From Enoplolaimus lenunculus (taxonomy: Eukaryota; Nematoda; Enoplea; Enoplida; Thoracostomopsidae), in contig JASANG010001092.1 of assembly GCA_030248215.1 (NCBI GenBank), positions 62,001 through 126,000 of the forward strand: a DNA stretch of 64,000 nucleotides, in the 5' to 3' direction. Positions 1 to 12,500 of the stretch are shown piece by piece. The translations under genes were made by a program, and so were the position numbers. The notes beneath the pieces are model-generated. The model saw only the letters and a program-made list of their open reading frames with translations, did not search any database and was not told the DNA's origin. How positions within the stretch are numbered: position 1 is the stretch's first letter; the number at the start of each line of letters is the position of its first letter.

Positions 1-2350
1 TAGCTTCGCGACTATTTAAAGGAAATTACCAAAACTGGTGGACTAACAGGACGGTATACAAATCACTCTGGCAAAACTACATAGGCAACACAGCAATTTA
101 ATGAGAACGTTGACGAGTAGCTCAAGGTAAAATGAATAGGGCATGTTTCCAATGCTGTGCAGAAATACAAAAGAACTTTCCGAGAACAGAAGTTCGTTAT
201 AAAACATATAACTGTTCTGTTCTTCAGGTCGTTTGCTCTGAGCAATGGAATTAGAAAACCATATGATTGTAGCAGGATCTCTACTTTATACGCATGAGTT
301 TCAAAATATAAACGTCTCCGTTTTGATTTAAGTTTCTTTTTGCTTGTGGCACACTAAAAATTTTATATAAGTATTATTTGTTTTTTGACTAATTAGCAGG
401 AGTACATATCAAAACTGTTAGAGTATGGCAGTACGACATTAGACTTTTAAATAACATCGGCTTAACTATTTCCTTAACAACCGTGCATAACGTAGCATAC
501 AAGAACAATGCAAACACCGTACTTGCACTGCGCACTTAATGATCACATTGCAACAAACAAATATTCATGTTGGTTACTGCACACATGTTTAACATAGTCG
601 TGATACAAAATGTATATAAGCGTGAGAATGTTGAATATTGGAGTGTTTTGCTGTTTGAGGTGTAGTTATTTGAAATTTTAAACTATTCGTTAGCATGTAC
701 AAAAAATACAAATAGCATTCTCCTCCAGAGCGCATCTGCATATTGATATTTAAGTGATATTGTTTTTGTAAATAAATTGCATGTTACACATGCAACTAAT
801 AGATTACGGAAAATTTTGCTGACGTTAATAAAAAATTTTGCTAATACGAATTATATTTTGATGATTGTGCTGCAATTAAATTTTTCTATAATTCACATTC
901 ACATGTTTTGTAGTTCTTCTGCCTACAGTCAGTGACCAGAAAAGCATTTTAACAGTTAGGTTTTACGGTTACGTTTCTCAAGGATTAAAATATTATTTTG
1001 GATGTTTAAGTAATTTAAACCAACACTGGCATAAAAATAGAGTATACACCCTGTGTAGACTTTTCAAGAAGCCTAATCCTAACGACAAGGTTTAAAACTA
1101 AAGCCATATTTACACGTGCATTTTTTGCAACAAAACATGCACGTACAACTTGTAGGTGCAAGTTCGGTCACAAAACTGGTTTGAAGCGTTTGCAGCTGCA
1201 AATTATTTACTATAATTCACGCTATTAAATTTAATTCGCACTTGTGAACCCAGTTGGTATGAGAGCCGTTTCAAGTCAAGAAATTTCGGGTAGAACCTTT
1301 GCGCGTGAATGCTTTTTGCAGCTGAAACTTGCAGTTGCAAGTTTTGTTCAAAAATTCATGTTAAGAACGATACAGTTGCATACTTCTATTATAACGTGTG
1401 TAAGTGCAGCAAGTCCTTATGAGCCACGTTTGTAATCTGTAGGTGCTATCAGCTCAAAGACATAGAGTGTAACGATTTACACTCCGGGCACGAAATTGTC
1501 CTTTCACATCCAGATTGGGTTGACAAGCAACTTTTTACTGCATGGTTTCATTATTTTGTTGAGTTCCTTCCTCCACGCGCCCAGGACAATATGCTGCCGT
1601 GTTTTTAGATGGTCATAGCAGTATTGAAAATGTGCAACAGGAGGAAGCATTTGTTCAATCTCACACAACTTGCGCGACGGTGGTAACATATTGCAAGAGG
1701 GACCTTGCCATGTCTTGGTCAACGTGGACTAGATAGATAACACAGTATTAAGCTCTGTTCAAACTTCAGTTTCTGCAGTTTCACAAGTTAGCATTTACAC
1801 AAAATTTGAAATATGGACTTCAGCCGAAGAAACGTATACCGTTTCAAAACTACAGGTTTCACCGGAACAAACTCATTGTTCTAATTTTAGCGTGTGCTTT
1901 GGTATAGGAAGCAATTCTGGACCTAGTCACCAGATTTAAGTTCAACGCTATCTTTAGCTACGAGGGAACTTATTTAATTTGTTTTGCTTCCGCCGTTAAG
2001 CGCTAACACTAAAACGGCGGCGTAAGTTTTGTCTAAAATGATGCCGGTTAAAACTCACATTAACTCAAACAACCCGGATAAGGTTAATAGGTCTAACGAT
2101 AATGTGCCTACTCAGCACAAATCAATAACTGCGCTCGATAATGTCAACAAATTTCCCACTATTTTAATACCCAGCTAATTTTCGAACACTATCCAAAAAT
2201 AATGTTCAAAATTTTAGCTATCTATTCAAATGACCTATAAAATAACGCAACCGGAAAAATCGTGTGTAAAAAGCATCACCCTTTTAAAACTCAGTGCAAA
2301 CTGTGCGGCCAATGTTTAGAAGCTGCGGGGTTTAAAACTTTTGTTAATGT
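1..2350. other. Non-coding AT-rich stretch
   Basis: No convincing exon was found on either strand, only short ORFs without splice sites or family resemblance. The part around 1110-1400 has several imperfect TTGCAGTTGCAAG-like palindromic words and may be an old repeat. Downstream CASD1 exons would be expected on the minus strand here or further left, but none was recognised. Confidence 0.5.
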
Positions 2351-2630
2351 TTCAGATTTTGGCCCGGACATTCAAATTTTGGCGGCAAAACTTAAATTTC
2401 GGCGCAAAATTCAAATTTTAGCGGGAAATTCAAGCTTTATCGGGAAAATTTAAATTTTGGCGGAAAAACTCAAATTTTGGCGGTAAATTCCAATTTTGGC
2501 GGGAATATTCAAATTTTGGCGAAAAAATTAACATTTTGGAGCGAAAATTCAAATTAATGCCTGAAAATTCAAAGCTAAGCGTGAAATTCAAATTTTTCGG
2601 TAAATTCTATTTTTGGCGCAAGCAAAACAC
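2351..2630 (+). repeat. AT-rich minisatellite, about 20-bp unit
   Basis: About a dozen imperfect units of ATTCAAATTTTGGCGGGAAA run head to tail, with phase slips and decayed outer units. The flanks share TAGCTA/AGCTAAATAG words (about 2215 and 2630-2650), so the array may be the core of a short dispersed element. The ORF across its left half is an accident of the repeat. Confidence 0.8.
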
Positions 2631-2640
2631 TAGCTAAATA

Positions 2641-4004
2641 GCTAAATAGTGTGAAAATAAAAATACCTGGTGAAAAAACAGTTGTAATGGAGCATTCGTG
2701 TTATACTGTGCGCAATACTTCGAAAATTTGTCCACCCACCTGGTTTCAAGGGCATTACAAAACAATATTGCAAGTAGACCATTCTGTTAACAGATAATGC
2801 ACACAGCTTGTGTATTTTGATAGTACCTCTTTCGGAGGAAGTAGGGACAATTTACGATGCGTTGCAATAGCATAGATGACGTTACAGCACTGTTAAAATA
2901 TTTGTTGGACAATGCGTAGGTTCTACTCAAGGCTTCCTATGTTTAAAGTGGTTTCTGAAAAACAATTCCCAGCCGGAAAGGGTCGAAAAACATTTTGTAA
3001 GCAAGTCCCTTGTACCAGACTATGGACAACATGCAGGTCGTTAGCAGAAATTGAGGACAAACTAGAATCTCTGAACGCATTAACATAAAAATTTGCTTAC
3101 TGTTTTTACGTCCTGGCTGTGGTCACATAGTTTTACGCCCAATGTACTGGTATTTTCGGTATCTTAATCGGAAAGCTTCTCAGCACAGAGTAGGGTTTCT
3201 TAAAACACGTTTAAAATTTTTACAATAGCGTGCACAGCATTACGTGAATGCTCCATAATTTTATTGCGACTTTCCAATAATAACATGGACACTTTTTGAC
3301 ATTGGCGAGCGCAGTATAACCTGGATAGTGCACAACTGGGTTTGGGGCATGGAGTGCAACAAATGCGTTCATGAGAGCTGTGGTTTGCCTACCTGATGTG
3401 CTTTTTCTATAAAACTTGTACATTAAATATTTATGTTGTGTCAACTAAAAATCTACTGTTTGAAGGATTAAGCTTCTAATATATATCGTGCGGTAAATTA
3501 ACTGGTTTTAAATTATTTCAGCAAGCAGATGCGAACAGCTTATAATATTTGCTTGAAAATGCCACAGTTATTAATTTTTCGCTGAATTTTGCGTAAATTA
3601 CACAAAATGATTTTGTGTCCATAGATAAAAAGTAGAGTTGACTGTTTTAGAGCAATATCATAAGTGTTCCTAGGAAAGATTACCTCATAAATCAAGATAA
3701 TATGGTTTGCTAGCTAATTAATTTAGATCCATAAAGATCCAATGGCAATCATCACAAAATTGTTTTTTTTTTGATTTTTGAGGTGAAGTGGAATAGCATA
3801 AATACTACCATGTTAGATCATCTCGAATTTTTTCGCAGTGTAAGACGGGGTCTGGTTTAATTTTCTTGCACTATAACATTCCTGGCAAACAGTGCTCAAT
3901 CAGTTTTAAACATTAATGCAAACATTCTCTAATTTTTGCGCTGACAACCTTTTGAAAATATGTTTGGTGGAACCTTGACTTTAAAAATTTGTAGATGATA
4001 TAGT
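2641..4004. other. Non-coding AT-rich stretch
   Basis: I see no gene, RNA or repeat that I can name here. Short open frames (for example minus strand 3220-3444) show no motif or splice context. Confidence 0.5.
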
Positions 4005-4008
4005 ATAT

Positions 4009-4679
4009 TGCGACATTCGGCATGATTCACATTTTAGATTTGTACATTTTAGATTTGTAGATGAAGTTGAACTTTTAAGTATATGTTTTGGGGAGTAGAA
4101 TAATAACGGGATTAAACGTTTTGATTGTGAACGTTTTCTCAACCAAGAAATAAAAATTTTGGTAAAAATGTTATATCGCCGTGATTTAAGCTTTAAGTGG
4201 ATGTTTTGGGGAGTAGAATAATAACGGGATTAAACGTTTTGAATGCGAACGCTTTCTCAACCAAGAAATAAAAATTTTGGTAAAAATGTTATATCGCCGT
4301 GATTTAAGCTTTAAGTGGATGTTTTGGGGAGTAGAATAATAACGGGATTAAACGTTTTGAATGCGAACGCTTTCTCAACCAAGAAATAAAAATTTTGGTA
4401 AAAATATTATATCGCCGTGATTTAAGCTTTGATTCATAGGTTGTGTTATAAATATCTAACCGGCGAATAGGTTTGGGAGACAGATATCATTGAAATATAC
4501 TGGAATCGTTTTGTATAATCAGGCCGTATTTAGGATCGCTTCAAAGACATGTTGGTTTGGATTATTATTAATATTGTGCTACAGTTCAACATTCTCTCGA
4601 TTGGAAGCGTTATCCTGGTTTGGTTAATCAATCGAGTAAGTTTTGGTTGTTATCTGAGAAAGCCGCAGACACCGTTACA
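4009..4679 (+). repeat. 5' LTR of the 4.2-kb Gypsy-like element
   Basis: Starts TGCGACATTCGG and ends CACCGTTACA. It contains three tandem 118-bp units that begin near 4083, 4201 and 4319. The 3' LTR has two, which accounts for the length difference. Confidence 0.93.
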
Positions 4680-4683
4680 TTTT

Positions 4684-4706
4684 TGGAGGTCGTACTGGGG
4701 ATCGAA
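4684..4706 (+). promoter_or_regulatory. Primer-binding site of the 4.2-kb element
   Basis: TGGAGGTCGTACTGGGGA starts four bases after the LTR. Its complement reads like a tRNA 3' end: a CCA end, an acceptor strand, and a T-arm continuing into a TTCGATC loop. I cannot say which tRNA. Confidence 0.75.
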
Positions 4707-5090
4707 AATTCAAACCCCGGTGCAATCAGTAGATAGAAATACCGGTTCCCCATAACAGACGCATTAACAAAACAACCCCAACCAACAAATTTACACTGTA
4801 AAATTAAGCACACTTACTAAATTAATTAGGCTTAATTTAACCATACTAGCAAACTCACAATAAAAAAACGAGATACTTTAGTTAGGCAACATCACACCTT
4901 AGCACGTCCTTCATTACCAAGTGCGTTTAGTTCCAGAAGCTCTTCTGGGCGCCCCCAGAAGCCTTCGAACGTACCTCGTTCATCTCCGGAGCGCACCTCG
5001 CTCCCAATTTTTGCTTTATCATTCCGTACCCGCCGGTACATACCATATTTCCCAAATAATTCTTAAGCGCCCTGGTCTAAACCGGACTCA

Positions 5091-5927
5091 ATGTCTAAGG
5101 AGGACCCTGCTCCCACTACATCTTTCACGGGGAAGGAGCGCACAGATAGCATTTTGCGAACACTAGAAAGACAAAATCAAGAAATTTCACACCTTTTACG
5201 CAATCAAACGGAAACAAATAAAAATGTTGCTGTACTCCAAGAGCAAATTACAGATTTAGATACTACTTCTAGCACATCTGTCACATACCAAACCGACCTT
5301 GCACTGTACCATGGAAAAATTGGGGAAGATTTTAAACAGTGGTTCGAACTTTTTGAACGTGTAGCCAATGCCAATAACTGGAATGATGCTCGGAAAACTA
5401 AAGTACTACCAGCATATTTAAGAGGCACTGCACTTGAATGTTATCGCGGACTACCTGATGCCACTGAGCGTAGTTACTCAGCGCTAACGGCTAAACTTGT
5501 AGAATTACTGCAAGCACCGGAGGGAGACAAATTTAAAATAAATGAATCAGTACGTCGTAAACAATTAAATACAGAAGGCGTGGGTGACTATGGGCAAACT
5601 ATTAAGGTACTCGCACGTGGTGCATGGCCTAATATAGATGAACCTACACGACATGCATTTGCTTGCGACTTTTTCATTGAAGGTCTTCGGGATCGGAGAA
5701 TGAAAAAATTTGTTTTATCTAAGGAACCTAAATCATTGGAGGATACAATCAAACTTGCTGAAAAAGAAGAAGCACAACACAGACTTTTAGAAACTAATAC
5801 AGTAAATGAAATAAATACTAACACTCTGACAAATAATTCGGAAACTTCAGCAATTAAAGCAGCCTTGAAGGGTTTAATAGAAACTCAACAGGCTATGATA
5901 CACCAACTTACAAACAAAACGGACTGA
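5091..5927 (+). CDS. Retroelement gag-like ORF, 278 aa (fossil)
   Basis: An N-terminal coiled coil (about residues 15-60) is followed by a retrotransposon Gag capsid-like domain (about 70-215) with WFELFERVANANNW, YLRGTALECYRGL and FFIEGLRDRRM. A polar, helix-rich tail follows. Such domains are typical of Ty3/Gypsy elements. The start codon at 5091 is the first in frame after the leader. The reading frame is open along its length. Confidence 0.88.
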   Translation: MSKEDPAPTTSFTGKERTDSILRTLERQNQEISHLLRNQTETNKNVAVLQEQITDLDTTSSTSVTYQTDLALYHGKIGEDFKQWFELFERVANANNWNDARKTKVLPAYLRGTALECYRGLPDATERSYSALTAKLVELLQAPEGDKFKINESVRRKQLNTEGVGDYGQTIKVLARGAWPNIDEPTRHAFACDFFIEGLRDRRMKKFVLSKEPKSLEDTIKLAEKEEAQHRLLETNTVNEINTNTLTNNSETSAIKAALKGLIETQQAMIHQLTNKTD

Positions 5928-6480
5928 TGTGTTTCCTTTGCAGAAGGTGGTGCAGTAGCAGCTACTATTGAACCGGAAGATAAATATAAAAATCTAAGAA
6001 ACGAAATAGAACGATTGCACAGAAGATTAGACGGATTTGTCCGAATACAAAATAATCGTAGGTCAGTTCCGAGAAGGTTTAATTCACCTGGGTATCTTGG
6101 ACGCTATACTAACTCGGGCAACATACGTTGTGAAAACTGTAATGGTGTACACCACAGCTATACTTGTAATCGTAAACCATACACGTCTAGTTATCGGTCA
6201 GCAACGCCGGAGAGACCCTGTAGAAGTCCGGGACGAACATTTAAAGGACAATCACTATACTATGCTATTAGAAATGAGCAGCGAGGACCTACACCAAACA
6301 CGCCTAGACGAGCTAGTCTATCTCCAGCACGCGGAGCTCAGCGTAGCAGCAATAACTGAGATCAAAACTATGTTAACAGTATTGATACTACAAACTTGGA
6401 GAATTTACAGGCAGAGAATGACGCTTTGAGGGATCACTTGCAACGGTTATATGAAGCTGGACCGCCACCCTTTTTAGCAA
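5928..6480 (+). other. Arg-rich region with Cys/His cluster, gag 3' part (fossil)
   Basis: One open frame (6015-6359) is rich in Arg, Ser and Pro and contains CENCNGVHHSYTC, resembling a Gag zinc knuckle, followed by PERP- and SPGR-type basic stretches. A nucleic-acid-binding role is inferred from this composition and from its position after gag. Confidence 0.6.
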
Positions 6481-7016
6481 ATGTGAGACCACATACTAAA
6501 CCTCTGCTTTTGTACTTATATACTAATGTTTGCATTGCGGTCACTGCGGTACATATAACTTTTGTCAAGGTAACAAAAGGGGTCACGCTATAGCAATCCC
6601 ACAAACACTCACCTGTGTTAATCCTCATGTGGCAAAAGTACATGATGTCAGTATTAAACTTTTACACCTAGAACCGAACCAATAATAAGATCCACCTTGA
6701 AATGTTCTATCATATAAAGAACAATTTGTACTAACATTGGTTTTTTCGGTTCAAAAGGAATCGTTTCAGATAACACTTATGAAAAACCAGCCGATATTAT
6801 CACTTGCAAAATACCACGCACTAACAAGGTCCCTAGAAATACAACGCTCATACCGACAACTCAGTGAATCTGAATTACGTACACACTACCGGCCACAGCT
6901 TGCAAAAAAGATTTTGCATTTTCTGTTTGTTCCCTTAGATTATTCGCCAGCTGAACAAAGCAATAAACTGACCGAGATAATACATTTCTTAACAGTCACG
7001 CCATTGGCAGCTGTTT

Positions 7017-7487
7017 ATGGCGAACATAACCACCAACGGGGAGCAGTACTACCAACCGACACCATCTACCAGCGATGCAGCAATGACATCCATTCCAGAG
7101 CCCAATATTGAGTTCGAGATGAACCTACTCGACGAACCAGTGCGCGACATCGGACATGCTGACAAAGCTACAAACACGGACAATGTGGTAACTAGGAACA
7201 CAAGCACAGAATTAACCGAACAAACGAACAAACTGCTGACACAAACACGCCTTCAACTAGTGCGGCTCGAAGAACAAGTTTGCCAAGAAATTTCGATTGC
7301 CCATGAGACACTAAGCAACCAGTTCAGTGCGCAACAGCAGCAAACAGCACGCGTCATCGACGTATTAGAGTCAATCATAAGACAGCAGAATGAGAGGTTC
7401 AATATACTCGAAACTACCATTTCTGAGTTACAGACTGTGTTCGAACAACTGGTACAAGGCTCATCAACCACTGGTCACATAAACTAA
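7017..7487 (+). CDS. Coiled-coil ORF, 156 aa, at the 3' end of the element (fossil)
   Basis: The acidic N-terminal third is followed by a long heptad-like region rich in Gln, Leu and Glu (LVRLEEQVCQEI, VIDVLESIIRQQNERFNIL, TISELQTVFEQLV). It lies where pol or an extra ORF would end, 175 bp before the 3' LTR. No enzyme motif is visible. It could be an accessory protein or a second structural ORF. Confidence 0.5.
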   Translation: MANITTNGEQYYQPTPSTSDAAMTSIPEPNIEFEMNLLDEPVRDIGHADKATNTDNVVTRNTSTELTEQTNKLLTQTRLQLVRLEEQVCQEISIAHETLSNQFSAQQQQTARVIDVLESIIRQQNERFNILETTISELQTVFEQLVQGSSTTGHIN

Positions 7488-7647
7488 CATTCAATAAAAC
7501 AAGTTACAGTCAGCATTAAGCTCTTAAACACACGGACCAACACACTGACATGCAACCACTCAAATCGCATTATATTAATAGCCTTCTAATACAAATCAAC
7601 CGGTAAGCAAGTCGAATTTCAATTAGTCCTTCTTAACCTCAACCTCC

Positions 7648-7662
7648 AAATGGGGGAGGAAG
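7648..7662 (+). promoter_or_regulatory. Polypurine tract of the 4.2-kb element
   Basis: AAATGGGGGAGGAAG directly precedes the 3' LTR, as expected for the plus-strand primer of reverse transcription. Confidence 0.88.
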
Positions 7663-8218
7663 TGTGACATTCGGCATGATTGACATTTTAGATTTGTACA
7701 TTTTAGATTTGTAGATGAAGTTGAACTTTTAAGTGGATGTTTTGGGGAGTAGAACAATAACGGGTTTAAACGTTTTGGATGTGAACGCTTTCTCAACCAA
7801 GAAATAAAAATTTTGGTAAAAATGTTATATCGCCGTGATTTAAGCTTTAAGTGGATGTTTTGGGGAGTAGAATAATAACGGGATTAAACGTTTTGAATGC
7901 GAACGCTTTCTCAACCAAGAAATAAAAATTTTGTTAAAAATATTATATCACAGTGATTTAAGCTTTGATTCATAGGTTGTGTTATAAATATCTAACCGGC
8001 GAATAGGTTTGGGAGACAGATATCATTGAAATATACTGGAATCGTTTTGTATAATCAGGCCGTATTTAGGATCGCTTCAAAGACATTTTGGTTCGGATTA
8101 TTATCCTTAGTATTGTGTTGGAGTTCAACATTCTCTCGATTCGAAGCGTTATCCTGGTTTGGTAAATCAATCGAGTAAGTTTTGGTTGTTACCTTAGAAA
8201 GCCGCAGACACCGTTACA
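7663..8218 (+). repeat. 3' LTR of the 4.2-kb Gypsy-like element
   Basis: Starts TGTGACATTCGG and ends CACCGTTACA, with two 118-bp tandem units. It is flanked on the right by ATAT. Confidence 0.93.
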
Positions 8219-8399
8219 ATATATAAAAAAGAGGTAACTTGACATAACTTTCTCATCAAGTCGAAACTTCATGCTGGCAAAGCAAATCTGTAAAGTTTGA
8301 AACCTAGTGCCATAATGGGTCATCCATGTTATACTGACAATAAAATTTCCTTCCAACAGACTCTGTTTAATCGCTTATCAGAGTCCCGTCGGACAAACT

Positions 8400-8525
8400 G
8401 TGCATTATGCAAGAAGCGGAGTCACTTCTGACAGACTCACGACAAATCAACTGTAGTTTCTATGACGTATTGACAAAGTGGCATTTGTATGTGCGGAATT
8501 ATATATAGCTAACTTTAATGCACAT
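8400..8525 (+). repeat. Dispersed repeat fragment, copy 1
   Basis: Shares a stretch of roughly 95 bp with 21865-21962, including TTTCTATGACGTATTG and the preceding GACAGACTCA-type segment. No TIRs or coding capacity are visible. Confidence 0.6.
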
Positions 8526-8949
8526 GCATACATGCGCGCGTCAAAGTTATAACCATGATGCATAGTAAAACTGTATATAGAAAGCTGTCGCGTTGAATCG
8601 GTAAACAACGTTACGGCCAGAAAAATATTGAAAAGCAAACTGTTTGCATCGAAAACAAACAAAATCTTTGCTGCATTTCGATGTAAATTTAGCTCACAGT
8701 GAATTCGTAAGTTTATGATTTACGCAAAAATGTTTAAGCACAACAGTCCTGTCGGGTTTGTACCGTCTTTGGTTTCTTCTGAATAGCAGTAAAGACTGTA
8801 CCACCTTTAAATTAAGTTATGTCGTTCGTTACTCGAAGTTTAATACGTATCTTGTAGTACCTAACTTACAGTATATAGAGCCATTGTAGTGAAAAGTTTG
8901 CAATGGATGCGCAACTCAGTGGTTTTGAGCAGCCGGGCGGTAATCCGTA

Positions 8950-9391
8950 TTGTAGTGACCCGAATAAGAGGAGGAGGCTGATATTTATTTGGCCTCTCCG
9001 GAGGATACCTCCCTTGTTATTCAGTTACGGACTGTTATTTATTTTTAACCCGCGCTTCGCCGCCCTTCGTTACTGATATATCCGGTACTTCAATTATCCG
9101 TTAAATTAAACGTTTATTTGTCTTGTGTGAACAGCTTGAGCGGTAATGCAATGTTATACTTAGGAATGTACTTCTCAAATTTAAGTACGCTTTAAAGTTT
9201 CGAACTCAAATTATTTGGTCCTGGAGTCACTTATGCGCTACAATTAGGGTTAATTGACATTTATGGACTCTAATTAGGGCTTATGGACTCTATTCGCTTA
9301 CGGACTCTTATTAGGGATACGAAATCCTATTGATTCGAACTCAAAATGGTGACCCCACTCTTATTACCCCCTCTTATTCGGGTCCATACAG
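8950..9391 (+). mobile_element. Mariner-like MITE, family A, copy 1
   Basis: Flanked by TA. The terminal repeats follow CTGTAGTGACCCGAATAAGA, with one change at the left end. The interior shares GGACTGTTATTTATTTTTAA and the TTATGGACTCTAATTAGGG-type segment with the other copies. There is no coding capacity. Confidence 0.85.
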
Positions 9392-9491
9392 TACGTAGTG
9401 GGTTCGAGCCTCACCGCATCCGCAGCAAACTTTTTGCGAAGGACTATATATGGTACTGCTTCAGTTAGAATTACAAAATAGTTATATATAC

Positions 9492-9584
9492 CTCAAGCGA
9501 TACTTTACCAACCCAAGCGAATAGCGTACTGTATCTGGCTCGAATACTGCCGAAGATGTTGCGTATACCAATAAATGAAATAAT
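9492..9584 (-). CDS. CASD1: CASD1-like exon, FAW-GK-SLE motif; last exon seen
   Basis: The acceptor is TATTTTTTACAG and the donor is GAG/GTATAT, giving 31 codons in phase 0. It encodes [13 protein letters not shown] and [10 protein letters not shown], matching IRNIPGYARSVYS and FAWFGKISLE. In vertebrates the next residues are LFICQYHIWL; I could not find that exon between here and position 1. Confidence 0.97.
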
Positions 9585-12500
9585 CTGTAAAAAATACATA
9601 TAAATGATCTTAAACAGCGCAAAAAAACGTATACGCTTTTTCTTTTATCAAAATGCTATAAGCTTTTCTCATTTTGTAGACAAATGTGGCCCGTGTAAAG
9701 ATCATGGGCGGAACGTTTTTCTGTAGGACTAGAAAAGAGTAAGCTTAAGATTTTGACTATTTTTTGCTTGGCTTAGTCTTAGTCTTAGGCTTAGGCTTAG
9801 GAGTATGCTCATTCTTACGCTTAGGCTTAGGCTTAGGCTTAGGCTCAGACTTATGCTTAGGCTTAGGAATATGCTTATAATACTGTTCCGTTCCCGTAAC
9901 AGACGATTATTTGCTCAAGAGACGCAAAAAGGAGCGAGTTTATAAAACGTAATACAGATATGCTAAACTTTACCGGTACAAAGGCGCCGCGTGCATGAAA
10001 TTCGTTGCAAACAATTTTTGATGTACACTTTGAAATAAAAATGCCATAACTCTGAAACAAAACAACAGTGTCTTACAAGATTGTGGGGCCTCCAAAATTA
10101 AAGTTGTCTACAAAGTATATTGTGAGTTTGAGATGAAATACTAACGCAAAAAAGTCAACATCCATTTTTCCTGGATCCACCACTGGGTAACAGCAGTAAC
10201 AGTACTCGCGAGCGCAACAAATAAGGAACCTGACACATTTTCAGGATTGATTCCGTTAATTTGAACTTTGCAGCCGGCCGGTTTCAGAGCGTAGGGAATA
10301 TTAACCCCTTCTCACATTGAGTTGCCTGTAGGCAACTTCGCGCAGTGTATATACGTTAAATAATATATATCGCACAGTGTTTAACAATTGCAACACGTAT
10401 ACATACTACTAAATCACCACAAAACGTGAGATCCCCCTCGGGCTAGAGCGTCAAACTCCTATAGCTGAGTGGTGATGGTATACGCCTCCCACTCCAGTAA
10501 CGGGAGTTCGAGTCCTAGCATAAGGTCTCAGGGAAAATAGAAAATATTCATGTGAGAAAGGGTTAAAACACGATGTCGAACAGCTGAAAATTATAAGAGG
10601 GGACAATAGTGAAAAAAAATCGCGAGCCAAGCGATTGAAAATGCTAATGATGTATATTCGGACAAATTAAGGTTTACATGCGTCAGACACTTATTTTGAA
10701 TTTTCAAGGAGATTCTTTGAGTGTATGGCTTGCACTTGGTGGAATGTGGCCACTAAATGCGCCACTGACACAGATCAATCATTATCAGCAAAGCAAAAAA
10801 TGTGTCCTGTATTGTAAAAAAATAACGCAAAGCTGGCAAAATCAACGTCATCAATGACTCGACATTTATGCATATACTTAGCATTGTGTAGAAATGACGT
10901 CATGTAATTAATGCGAAATTCACGTTAAACCTTTCGGCCCATGTAAAGATCAGAAGCGGAACGTTTTTCCGTGAGACTAGAATAGAGTATTAGATTTTGC
11001 TTTTGACTTTGTTTGGCTTACGCTTGGGTTTAGGCTTTTTCCCCACCTTGATTCGACGTCAACGAAAAATTGGGGATCACATTCGGGTAGACGGACAAAT
11101 GTCGAGTGTCCTTGACTTACAAATTCTCACTACCAGATGTGCAATGAGTACAAGAACCCGCATGTCAAGTGATACGGTGTAACATTTATGCTAACATAAT
11201 ATGATATTCTAAAGTCAATACGAGTATCATAGTCTGCGGGACAGTGCAATCTTCGCATACGTGTAAAAAGTTCGCCAGGAGAGACACAGATATGCTTTCA
11301 AACACAATTCAAATTTGACCTTTTAGTATTTAAACGGAACAATTTGGCTTTGTTACTTCAGGTATGCTAACATTTTACACATGTTTTTGGCCGCCCAAAT
11401 GTCAATATTATTTGCTGTATAAGTGAACTTACACATTACGAAAGCCGACAACCGCGAAGTTTTAAATATCGTCTCGGTTTATAATCAGACAAAATGTTAC
11501 CCAATAGTCAAACAGAGGCAAACCTATTACAAGTTGCTCCAGTTATGGATGTAAACCCATCATAATGTAGTCGCATAAGCAAACAAAATATCAATTTGTT
11601 TTGGTACTGGACGTCAAAGTTTCATTTGCGTTACGAACACCGCACCTTTATAACAAACAGTATTTAAACCGGCTAAAATAGCGTAAATGTACTAATTTCG
11701 ACTAAACTTCTTACTATAATTCCAGTTAAGCAGCATATGACGGCGATGACTGTCCATAGCGGTGAAAATAAATTATTGTTTTCTGTGTCATTAATCAAAG
11801 AATATTTCTTCATTAAAATTACAATGTACGAAAATATCATTCCTGATACCATACTCTGAAAGAGTAAAGGTTTAAATATGCCGTTTGATAAAAATCATAA
11901 AACACAACTTGAAATGCGAAACAAGCAAGCTAAGTACAATCGGAGGACTGCCTTCGGCTACGGCAGAAAATCGGCCGCCGACTCCGGCTTCGGCTCCGGC
12001 AGAATTTTTGCCGGAGGTTTCTGCCATTTCAATAGTGAAATTTTGCATAATTTTGCAAAATTTATCTGTTTAGCGAGTTTCGTTTAACCTTTGTCACAAT
12101 TTTTAGGAAAGGATTTCCGAAATTTCGAAGAAAATCAGGGTAAAACCAAACACCTTAACAACATATTGCAGATATTGGCTAAAATTAACTAATTAACCAT
12201 TATTGTTGGTACCTAATTTCGCCGCAACTCCGGCTCCGGCTCCGGCTCCAACAAGTTTCGTTGACCTCCGGTTCCGCTTCCAGCTCCGGTATTTATTACC
12301 TCCGTTGCACCCTGCAAGCAAGCTATAAAGATCACTTATATCATTTATCTTGGACGATTTGCAACGCAGAAATCAAACGAAGCCTGTTCTCGAAGTGTTA
12401 AAACTTATTAGTTTCTGTCTACTTTTATATAATTGAATTAAGAGTCGATGATGCATACTTCATCGGGAGTACGCAACTGGGTACATTCTGTGTAGAAAAG

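Larger units (their letters stand above)
4009..8218 (+). mobile_element. Gypsy-like LTR retroelement fossil, gag-bearing, pol-less
   Basis: A 4.2-kb element bounded by LTRs at 4009-4679 and 7663-8218. Both LTRs start TG and end CA, and the element is flanked by ATAT (4005-4008 and 8219-8222). A primer-binding site begins at 4684 and a polypurine tract ends at 7662, so it reads on the plus strand. A gag ORF (5091-5927), an arginine-rich region with a Cys/His cluster and a coiled-coil ORF are visible. No protease, reverse transcriptase, RNase H or integrase is recognisable. It is therefore broken or non-autonomous, and the space is too short for a full pol. The LTRs differ at roughly 4% of aligned positions by eye, which suggests moderate age. 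Confidence 0.92.

Noticed and set aside
5204-5824. Minus-strand ORFs opposite gag
   Set aside because: They are shadows of the gag frame on the other strand.
9760-9860. Nematode-type telomere repeat (TTAGGC)
   Set aside because: The hexamers are short, imperfect, internal to TIR-bounded elements and found in eight places. They are not a chromosome end.
10145-10600. Minus-strand frame that would be open if the family B element were removed, with an acceptor-like site
   Set aside because: It falls between two well-placed CASD1 exons whose phases already join, and it has no similarity to the protein. Probably chance.
11380-11425. Minus-strand string NNIDIWAAK, thought to be the CASD1 QYHIWLAAD exon
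   Set aside because: It is in the wrong order relative to the exons at 10051 and 9584, has no suitable splice sites, and lacks flanking similarity.
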